Assembly: GCA_946007445.1 (NCBI GenBank)
Contig: CAMGAL010000023.1
Coordinates: 1-13,498 of the forward strand
Length of the DNA: 13,498 nt
Source: an uncultured Mediterranea sp.
Lineage (GTDB): Bacteria; Bacteroidota; Bacteroidia; Bacteroidales; Bacteroidaceae
Reading direction: 5' to 3'
The position numbers were made by a program, and so were the translations under genes. Shown here in pieces: positions 7,421-12,582 of this stretch; the stretch's first letter is position 1, and each line of letters opens with the position of its first letter. The notes beneath the pieces are model-generated. The model made no database searches. It saw only the letters and a list, made by a program, of their open reading frames with translations, and had not been told where the DNA came from.

Positions 7421-7927
7421 TTGCGCAGAGGGCACACCATGTGGCGAAGAAACGGTGGAGCTGTGGGGGACATCAGAAGCAGCGACGACGACGACTTCTT
7501 CTACGTCGAAGACGTCTTCTTCTCTCTTCTCTTTCTCTATCTTCTTCTCTGTCTCTATATACGCGCGCGCGTTGGACGACATTGTGTGCTGCGCATCTAC
7601 AGCGCTATCAGCACATAGGTGCTGTCGTTCTACAGTCGTCGAAGTATCGTCGTCCGCATCCAGATCCACGGGTGTCACCCACCCCTCCGCGTCCACCCGG
7701 AAGAGTCCGAAGCCGTCAATCAGCCTATCCATCTTGCTGCGGTAGAAGCGTCCCCGGCAGAAGGTGTAGAGCACCCGCCGCTTCACCCGCTTCTCCCGTT
7801 GTCGCTGACCGTACATCATCTCCAGTATCATGTTGTACATGCCATAGCCCGAAAGGCCCAGTTCCTCCATCATGTTCAATACCCGATAATCGCTACCGCT
7901 TCTCGTCGAATGTTTAAACCATTTCAT
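7421..7927 (-). CDS. DUF4373-like (Lin1244/Lin1753 N-terminal type) protein, 3' end undefined
   Basis: From ATG at 7927 the protein begins MKWFKHSTRSGSDYRVLNMM and continues ELGLSGYGMYNMILEMM. This closely resembles the N-terminal domain of DUF4373 proteins, found in mobile and phage-related loci and resembling replication initiators. The domain spans about residues 1-80. It is followed by an acidic/basic low-complexity stretch (ETEKKIEKEKREED, ~126-139) encoded by a purine-rich tract and a valine run. No in-frame stop occurs before the frame enters the antisense of rnhA at 7420. The frame stays open to 6179, through aroK. I list only the portion that does not overlap rnhA; the true C-terminus is unknown. 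It may be a truncated remnant whose tail was lost, or a gene that really overlaps rnhA. No function is assigned. Confidence 0.5.
7515..7572. repeat. Polypyrimidine/polypurine tract joined to an alternating TA/CG run
   Basis: From 7515 to about 7555 the plus strand is almost all C and T (TCTTCTTCTCTCTTCTC and similar). It runs directly into 7556-7572, a 17-base perfect alternation of pyrimidine and purine with a (CG)5 core. The first type can form triplex DNA and the second left-handed DNA under supercoiling. The tract encodes the AYIETEKKIEKEKRE part of the DUF4373-like protein on the minus strand. Confidence 0.6.
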
Positions 7928-8331
7928 ACTTTTTGTTTTTTACTGTGAATAATTTTCCTATGGTATTCCTCTGTGAATACCGTTGTAAAGATACGCAATC
8001 CCCAGCAATGCGTGTTGCTGACATGTGAGCAACAAAGTTAAAGGAATTAAGCAAATTAAAGATTATTTAGCGGCAGGGAGCGCACAGTAGGACAAATCCG
8101 CTATCTCTACCTGTCCTCGAGCTATTAGCTCCGCAAGGAGGAGGAGAGTTGAAATCATTCCTCGAGGTTGCCTGGAATGACAAGATGGTAGTTCTATTAC
8201 TGTTTGATACACCCTCAGTGGGCAACAGGGTTTTCGGATGGAACCATCAATCCTTTCGCGTCACGCCATCAATGGTGTTCGTCCTTCCCATTGATGGTTT
8301 CGGCGGGAGCATTGAATGAGAGATGAGTGCA
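7928..8331. other. Gene-free stretch with small repeats and hairpins
   Basis: About 400 bases without a convincing gene, more AT-rich than its surroundings on the left side. It holds an inverted repeat GGTATTC/GAATACC (7962-7968, 7975-7981), a direct repeat CTGTGAATA (7943-7951 and 7971-7979), an inverted repeat TGTTGCT/AGCAACA (8013-8019, 8028-8034), a 13-base palindrome GAGCTATTAGCTC (8119-8131), and three copies of CCATCAAT in mixed orientation (8244-8297). A weak -7-like element TATCTTTA (minus, 7986-7993) could serve the DUF4373-like gene. Confidence 0.6.
7986..7993 (-). promoter_or_regulatory. Possible -7 element for the DUF4373-like gene
   Basis: The minus strand reads TATCTTTA, one base off TAnnTTTG. 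It would give a leader of about 55 bases, in which the two CTGTGAATA copies and the GGTATTC inverted repeat lie. Weak support. Confidence 0.3.
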
Positions 8332-8383
8332 TATAATAAAACGAAGAACGCCTCTGAATCGTCTGATACAGGGGCGTTCTTCG
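8332..8383 (-). terminator. Rho-independent terminator of the tRNA operon
   Basis: A long hairpin pairs 8342-8356 with 8369-8383 (one G-T pair, otherwise perfect, GAAGAACGCC/GGCGTTCTTC), followed on the minus strand by TTTTATTATAT. The stem begins at the base immediately after the tRNA-Leu discriminator, so the tRNA 3' end and the terminator abut with no spacer. Confidence 0.85.
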
Positions 8384-8468
8384 TACTCGAAGCGGGACTT
8401 GAACCCGCACAGCCGTAATGGCCAAGGGATTTTAAGTCCCTCGTGTCTACCGATTCCACCATTCGAGC
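8384..8468 (-). tRNA. tRNA-Leu (anticodon TAA)
   Basis: An 85-base class II tRNA. The anticodon arm is AGGGA-CTTAAAA-TCCCT, giving anticodon TAA. A long variable arm follows (TGGCCATTACGGCTGT), as in leucine tRNAs. The T arm is GCGGG-TTCAAGT-CCCGC. The acceptor stem GCTCGAA/TTCGAGT pairs along its length with a G-T first pair, and the discriminator is A. CCA is not encoded. It lies 19 bases after tRNA-Gly and is followed directly by the terminator. Confidence 0.95.
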
Positions 8469-8487
8469 ATCCTTACTTAAATAAGCG

Positions 8488-8560
8488 AGCGGAAAACGAG
8501 ACTCGAACTCGCGACCCCAACCTTGGCAAGGTTGTGCTCTACCAACTGAGCTATTTCCGC
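8488..8560 (-). tRNA. tRNA-Gly (anticodon GCC)
   Basis: A 73-base tRNA with a perfect GCGGAAA/TTTCCGC acceptor stem. The D arm is GCTC-AGTTGGTA-GAGC and the anticodon arm CAACC-TTGCCAA-GGTTG (anticodon GCC). The T arm is GCGAG-TTCGAGT-CTCGT, with one G-T pair. The discriminator is T, usual for glycine tRNA, and CCA is not encoded. It is the first gene of a two-tRNA operon with its own promoter. Confidence 0.96.
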
Positions 8561-8582
8561 AAATCTATCGGCATAACGGCTG

Positions 8583-8614
8583 CAAAGATAAGCAGATTCC
8601 CCGTGATGACCAAA
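8583..8614 (-). promoter_or_regulatory. Complete Bacteroidota promoter of the tRNA-Gly/tRNA-Leu operon
   Basis: On the minus strand TTTG (8611-8614) is followed by 20 bases and then TATCTTTG (8583-8590). This matches both the -33 and -7 elements of the Bacteroidota consensus at expected spacing and is the best promoter in the window. Transcription would start near 8579, about 18 bases before tRNA-Gly. The -33 element lies 17 bases after the argH stop. Confidence 0.8.
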
Positions 8615-8631
8615 AGATTTATGATATTTTT

Positions 8632-9972
8632 CTATCGTCCCAACAGGGCACGCTCGGCGTCCTGCATGACATCAAAGTGGAACCCATCCACCACCTGTTG
8701 CATGAGGGCCTCTATCCGATTGTTGCAGAGGTTGCCGATGCTACCCTCGTGGGTGTGGTGCACCTCTTTGCAAGCCTGGAAGCGGCCGGCCTCGATATCG
8801 AGACCCACCTGCTTGTAGGCATCGCGGAAGGGAACACCCTGACGGGCCAGACGGTTGACCTCCTCTACACTGAAGATGGGGTCGTAGCGGGGGTCGTCGA
8901 GAATGTGCTCGTTGACCTTGATTTCGCTCATGATGTAGGTAGCCATCTGGAGGCAATCGAGCAGTTCCTGGAAGGCAGGAAGGAAAATCTCCTTGATAAT
9001 CTGCAGGTCGCGGAAGTAACCCGAGGGAAGATTGCCGGCTATCATCATGATCTGCTGAGGCAGGGCCTGCAACTTGTTGCACTTAGCACGGGTGAGCTCG
9101 AACACATCAGGATTTTTCTTATGCGGCATGATGCTGGAGCCGGTGGTGCAATCGTCTGGTAACTTGACAAATCCGAAGTTCTGACTATTGAACAGACAAG
9201 CATCGAAAGCCAGCTTGGAGACGGTGCCTGCAATGGTGGCCAAAGCGAAGGCAACGTTGCGCTCCATCTTGCCACGCCCCATCTGCGCATAGACCACGTT
9301 GTAGTCGAGCGAGTCGAAACCGAGCAGACGCGTGGTCAACGTGCGGTCGAGAGGGAATGAGGAGCCATAGCCGGCCGCTGAGCCAAGGGGATTGCGGTTG
9401 CACATGCGGAAAGCCGCCTGCAGGAAGAGCATATCGTCCACCAGGCTCTCGGCGTAGGCACCGAACCAAAGTCCGAAGCTGGAGGGCATGGCTATCTGCA
9501 GGTGGGTATAGCCCGGCATGAGCACCGACTTGTAGCGTTCGCTCTGACGAATCAGCACATGGAAGAGTTGCTCGACGGCCTCGGCCACGAGTCGAAGTTG
9601 CTCGCGGGTGAAGAGTTTGAGGTCGAGCAGCACCTGGTCGTTGCGCGAGCGTCCGCTGTGTATCTTCTTTCCCACATCGCCCAGACAGCGAGTCAGCAGG
9701 AGTTCCACCTGCGAATGGACATCTTCGACGCCTTCCTCGATGACGAAGCGGCCACTTTCGGCCTCTGCATAGATGCGCTTGAGCTCGGCCAGCAAGAGGT
9801 CGAGTTCGTCGCGAGTCAGCAGGCCGATGGTCTCCAGCATCGTGATGTGAGCCATGGAGCCAAGCACGTCGTGCTTGGCCAAGTAGAGATCCATTTCGCG
9901 GTCACGCCCCACAGTGAAGCGTTCTATATCTTTGTTGACCTGTACGGTCTTTTCCCAAAGTTTCTGAGCCAC
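8632..9972 (-). CDS. argH: Argininosuccinate lyase
   Basis: A 446-residue member of the fumarase/aspartase superfamily. It splits argininosuccinate to arginine and fumarate, the last step of arginine synthesis, and acts as a tetramer. Motifs seen are SGRSRNDQ (106-113), YTHLQ with His157, and the signature GSSIMPHKKNPD (278-289) carrying the catalytic serine loop. The start codon is GTG: the stop codon of the preceding SRPBCC gene lies in the same frame seven codons upstream and no ATG lies between, and MAQKLWEK is the expected N-terminus. It is the last protein gene of the pyrE-SRPBCC-argH run. No terminator is visible before the tRNA genes, so some read-through into them is possible. Confidence 0.95.
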   Translation of the reverse strand: MAQKLWEKTVQVNKDIERFTVGRDREMDLYLAKHDVLGSMAHITMLETIGLLTRDELDLLLAELKRIYAEAESGRFVIEEGVEDVHSQVELLLTRCLGDVGKKIHSGRSRNDQVLLDLKLFTREQLRLVAEAVEQLFHVLIRQSERYKSVLMPGYTHLQIAMPSSFGLWFGAYAESLVDDMLFLQAAFRMCNRNPLGSAAGYGSSFPLDRTLTTRLLGFDSLDYNVVYAQMGRGKMERNVAFALATIAGTVSKLAFDACLFNSQNFGFVKLPDDCTTGSSIMPHKKNPDVFELTRAKCNKLQALPQQIMMIAGNLPSGYFRDLQIIKEIFLPAFQELLDCLQMATYIMSEIKVNEHILDDPRYDPIFSVEEVNRLARQGVPFRDAYKQVGLDIEAGRFQACKEVHHTHEGSIGNLCNNRIEALMQQVVDGFHFDVMQDAERALLGR

Positions 9973-9990
9973 GTATATAAGTTTAATTGT

Positions 9991-10404
9991 TTAGTTATAC
10001 GGCACCATTGCCAGCAGGGACGCTATCTTCTCGACTCCCTCCTGCAGGGGTTTCTGCACCATGGTCTTCATGAAGGGGTTGAGTTCCATCCCGATAGTAA
10101 GCTTCATCTTGCATCCCTGCTCGCCATCGGGCAGCAGCTGCACCCACAGGTTGAAGGGGAGCGGCGACTGGGTGGTGGCAAACTTGATGCACTTACAAGG
10201 TTCACGTTCTATAATCTGCAGGGTGATTTGCCCTACGGGAGAGACCTCTACACTGAGGGTATCGGTATCGAACGAGAAGTTCTTCACCTTGTCCTGAGGC
10301 AGGCGGTCCTTGACAGCAGCCAAGTGGTTGAGGTCGGCTATCTTCTCGTAGACAGCACTCTGCGGAGCAGGTATATGTTGTACGGAGCTTTCGAATTTCG
10401 TCAT
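9991..10404 (-). CDS. SRPBCC-family (START-like) small protein of unknown role
   Basis: A 137-residue protein with the pattern of the SRPBCC/polyketide-cyclase-like ligand-binding fold. It has an N-terminal strand (KFESSVQHI), a helix with YEKIADLNHLAAVKDRL, a series of alternating strands, and a long amphipathic C-terminal helix (FMKTMVQKPLQEGVEKIASLLAMV). There is no signal peptide or membrane segment, so it is probably cytosolic. The open frame extends to 10491, inside pyrE. Met at 10404 is chosen because it leaves a 25-base gap to pyrE and starts at the first strand. It sits between pyrE and argH, 18 bases before argH, and must be co-transcribed with them. The bound ligand and the reason for this location are unknown. 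Confidence 0.85.
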   Translation of the reverse strand: MTKFESSVQHIPAPQSAVYEKIADLNHLAAVKDRLPQDKVKNFSFDTDTLSVEVSPVGQITLQIIEREPCKCIKFATTQSPLPFNLWVQLLPDGEQGCKMKLTIGMELNPFMKTMVQKPLQEGVEKIASLLAMVPYN

Positions 10405-10429
10405 GCGGCGTATGGATTCGTTACTATGA

Positions 10430-11071
10430 TTACTGCAAGGTATCTCCCCAATGGGCGGGGTCTTTGCGCCACTCGTTGAGGGTAGCCACATCCGACTCTT
10501 CGATATAGCCGGTGCGAAGGGCTACTTCCAATACAGCATCGTAGTTGGTCAGCGTCACGAGGGGCACTTTAGCCTCCTTGAAAGCCTTCTCGGCCACAGG
10601 GAAACCATAGGTATAGGCAGCCACCATGCCGATGACTTCGCAACCGTCACGACGGATGGCATCGACAGCCTTCAAGCTGCTGCCGCCGGTAGAGATAAGG
10701 TCTTCCACGACCACCACCTTCATGCCGGGACGGAGCTCGCCTTCGATGAGGTTTTCCAAACCATGGTCTTTCGGCGTGGAGCGCACATAGACGAACGGCA
10801 GGTTCAGCGCATCGGCCACCAGAGCGCCCTGCGGAATGGCACCTGTGGCCACACCGGCGATGGCATCGACTTGTGCAAAACGTTCTTGGATGAGGCGCGT
10901 GATCTCAATCTTCACGAAATTGCGGAGCGAAGGATAAGACAGCGTCTTGCGGTTATCGCAGTAGAAAGGAGACTTCCAGCCAGATGCCCAAGTGAAGGGA
11001 TTGGCGGGCTGCAACTTGATTGCCTTTATCTTCAGCAACTTCTCTGCGAACAATCTTTCTAAAGTTTTCAT
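10430..11071 (-). CDS. pyrE: Orotate phosphoribosyltransferase
   Basis: A 213-residue type I phosphoribosyltransferase that makes orotidine 5'-monophosphate from orotate and PRPP in UMP synthesis. The PRPP-binding motif VVVVEDLISTGGSS (119-132) is complete. The N-terminal region carries FTWASGWKSPFYCDNR (26-41), typical for orotate binding, and the flexible-loop region is RSTPKDHG (97-104). The ATG at 11071 is supported by a -7 promoter element 32 bases upstream. It heads the pyrE-SRPBCC-argH group, tying pyrimidine and arginine synthesis together. Both pathways use carbamoyl phosphate, so shared control is plausible but unproven. Confidence 0.96.
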   Translation of the reverse strand: MKTLERLFAEKLLKIKAIKLQPANPFTWASGWKSPFYCDNRKTLSYPSLRNFVKIEITRLIQERFAQVDAIAGVATGAIPQGALVADALNLPFVYVRSTPKDHGLENLIEGELRPGMKVVVVEDLISTGGSSLKAVDAIRRDGCEVIGMVAAYTYGFPVAEKAFKEAKVPLVTLTNYDAVLEVALRTGYIEESDVATLNEWRKDPAHWGDTLQ

Positions 11072-11102
11072 AGCAAACTAACTAAAATGATAATTGACGG
11101 CG

Positions 11103-11110
11103 CAAAATTA
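11103..11110 (-). promoter_or_regulatory. Bacteroidota -7 promoter element for pyrE
   Basis: The minus strand reads TAATTTTG (TAnnTTTG). The predicted start near 11099 leaves about 28 bases of leader. It lies in the 82-base gap after recX, in which I see no hairpin terminator, so recX transcripts may also read into pyrE. Confidence 0.6.
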
Positions 11111-11153
11111 CTGAATAGGATTGAAAAACTGTTCACCTTGCACCAATTTTTTT

Positions 11154-11630
11154 TCATTCCTCGGCCTCAAACTCTTCGGGAACCTCCATGCAGCGGCGAA
11201 TATCGGCGATTTCGAAGCCGCGGCTCATGGCAAAACGGATGAGTTTGATGTCGCGCTCGCGCTCGTCGGCCGCATGAACGCTCTTCCGCTTGGAGCGGAT
11301 GACACTACGCAGCACCTCCAGATACTCCTCCTCGTCCATCTCGTTGAGGAAGGGGAAGACCACCTGCTGGGGAATCTTCTTCAGATAGAGTGCCTGACGA
11401 ATCTTCATCTTGCCCCACTTCTCCAGACGGAACTTGTCGTTGATGAAGGCACGGCAATAGCGCGACTCGTCGATGAAGCCTTCGGCCACCAAGCGGTCGG
11501 CCACACGCTCCACGAGGTCGTAAGGCAAGCCCCAGCGTTGCATTTTTTCTACTACTTCCGAACGGCATCTTTCGGCTGCCGAGCAAAAGGCCGACAGCTT
11601 CTTGAACACCTCGTTTTCTGTCATTTCCAT
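11154..11630 (-). CDS. recX: Regulatory protein RecX
   Basis: A 158-residue, helix-rich, charged protein matching RecX, which binds RecA filaments and limits or modulates recombination. The three-helix repeats are recognisable: AERCRSEVVEKMQRWGLP (18-35), then VADRLVAEGFIDESRYCRAF (43-62), a RecX hallmark, and IRQALYLKKIPQQVV (77-91). Start could be Met at 11630 or Met3 at 11624; neither has a Shine-Dalgarno. recA is not in the window. No promoter is visible in the 47 bases after prmC, so the two are probably one transcript. The gap holds a period-8 repeat. Confidence 0.9.
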   Translation of the reverse strand: MEMTENEVFKKLSAFCSAAERCRSEVVEKMQRWGLPYDLVERVADRLVAEGFIDESRYCRAFINDKFRLEKWGKMKIRQALYLKKIPQQVVFPFLNEMDEEEYLEVLRSVIRSKRKSVHAADERERDIKLIRFAMSRGFEIADIRRCMEVPEEFEAEE

Positions 11631-11642
11631 ATCTTGAATTTA

Positions 11643-11674
11643 TAAGTTTCTAAGTTTGTAAGTTTTTGAGTTTT
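11643..11674. repeat. Four tandem 8-base units T(A/G)AGTTTN
   Basis: TAAGTTTC, TAAGTTTG, TAAGTTTT and TGAGTTTT follow one another without gaps between the recX start and the prmC stop. On the transcribed strand they read as spaced AAACTTA units. A related single copy (TATAAGTTTAA) lies just before the argH start at 9976-9986. The role is unknown; AT-rich unstructured leader, slippage product or binding sites are possible. Confidence 0.7.
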
Positions 11675-11677
11675 CAC

Positions 11678-12517
11678 TCAGCGCCTGGCTTTCACAAACC
11701 GGTCGTTGCCAAAGGAGTCGCGGCGAAGTTCCACCTCGCGAAAGCCCATGGAGTGCAGCAGGCGGACGGTGGCCTCGCCATAGGCCCGATTTATTTCGGC
11801 AAACAGCAGGCCGTCAGGACGCAACTGCGTGAGGCACAACTCCGCCAAGCGGCGATAGAAGCGCAGTGGGTCGTCGTCGGGCACGAAGAGGGCCAAGTGG
11901 GGTTCCCAGTCGAGCACATTGCGTTCCATCCCACTCCGCTCCGCGTCGGTGACGTAAGGCGGATTGCTCACCACGACATCGTAACAAACCTGAGGGTCAG
12001 GGCAATGCGTCAGCAAGTCGCAGTGGCGGAACTCCACCTCCACACCCCAAGCCTCGGCATTGGCACGCGCCAGGGTCAAGGCCTCGTCGGAGACATCCCA
12101 CGCCTCCACCCGAGCCTGCGGCAAGCGGAAGGCCAGCGTCAAGGCGATGCAGCCCGAACCGGTGCCCACATCGAGCATCCGTCCATCAGCCGGCACCAGC
12201 TCCAGCATCCACTCCACCAGTTCGGCCGTTTCGGGCCTGGGAATCAGCACACCAGGTCCTACCCGAAGCGTGCGTCCCAGGAAGGGAGCGGTGCCCTGAA
12301 TGTACTGAATGGGTTCGTAGCGCAGCAACCTGTCGAGAATATCCTGCAAACGGAGTTCGTCGTTTGCGGATAATTGCATATCTTTGCCCAGGTAAAAGTC
12401 CACGGCCCGTTGCCCCATCAGTTCGCAGCAAACCACACGACTCAAGGCAGCGGCTTCGGACGAACCATAGAGCGGCTGCAACGTACGACGAATGGCTTGA
12501 GGTGAGGTCTGACTCAT
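11678..12517 (-). CDS. prmC: Peptide chain release factor N5-glutamine methyltransferase
   Basis: A 279-residue SAM-dependent methyltransferase that methylates the Gln of the GGQ motif in release factors 1 and 2 and so promotes translation termination. An N-terminal helical domain (1-90) precedes the Rossmann core. Motifs seen are LIPRPETAELVE (91-102), SAM loop LDVGTGSGCIAL (115-126) and the catalytic NPPY (185-188). The open frame reaches 12574, but a promoter box lies inside the extension at 12552-12559, so Met at 12517 is the likely start. It is divergent from ribD with 65 bases between and probably co-transcribed with recX. Confidence 0.95.
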   Translation of the reverse strand: MSQTSPQAIRRTLQPLYGSSEAAALSRVVCCELMGQRAVDFYLGKDMQLSANDELRLQDILDRLLRYEPIQYIQGTAPFLGRTLRVGPGVLIPRPETAELVEWMLELVPADGRMLDVGTGSGCIALTLAFRLPQARVEAWDVSDEALTLARANAEAWGVEVEFRHCDLLTHCPDPQVCYDVVVSNPPYVTDAERSGMERNVLDWEPHLALFVPDDDPLRFYRRLAELCLTQLRPDGLLFAEINRAYGEATVRLLHSMGFREVELRRDSFGNDRFVKARR

Positions 12518-12551
12518 GGTATAGCTGTGACTGTTGTCTCGTTTTGGCCGG

Positions 12552-12559
12552 CAAAAGTA
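12552..12559 (-). promoter_or_regulatory. Bacteroidota -7 promoter element for prmC
   Basis: The minus strand reads TACTTTTG (TAnnTTTG). The predicted start near 12548 leaves a leader of about 30 bases. It excludes the upstream in-frame Met at 12574. Confidence 0.6.
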
Positions 12560-12562
12560 GCA

Positions 12563-12570
12563 TAAATCTG
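12563..12570 (+). promoter_or_regulatory. Weak -7-like element for ribD
   Basis: TAAATCTG differs from TAnnTTTG at one base and lies 12 bases before the ribD ATG. A TTTG at 12543-12546 is 16 bases upstream, shorter than the usual spacing. It is the best candidate in this short divergent gap. The gap is too short for an FMN riboswitch. Confidence 0.35.
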
Positions 12571-12582
12571 ACAAACCAGAAA

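Noticed and set aside
8013..8131. Short inverted repeats TGTTGCT/AGCAACA and GAGCTATTAGCTC as terminators, operators or CRISPR-like repeats
   Set aside because: They have no U-tract, no adjacent start, and do not recur as a regular array. Noted as sequence features only.
8247..8462. Minus-strand ORF beginning MVESVDTRDLKSLGHYGCAG
   Set aside because: It is the translation of the tRNA-Leu gene itself, a well-known false protein in annotations.
8327..8818. Plus-strand ORF containing SKRDLNPHSRNGQG and ENETRTRDPNLG
   Set aside because: It is antisense to both tRNA genes and to the end of argH, again a common spurious protein.
12518..12582. Possible FMN riboswitch ahead of ribD
   Set aside because: Only 65 bases separate ribD and prmC, too short for the aptamer, and none of its conserved elements is seen.
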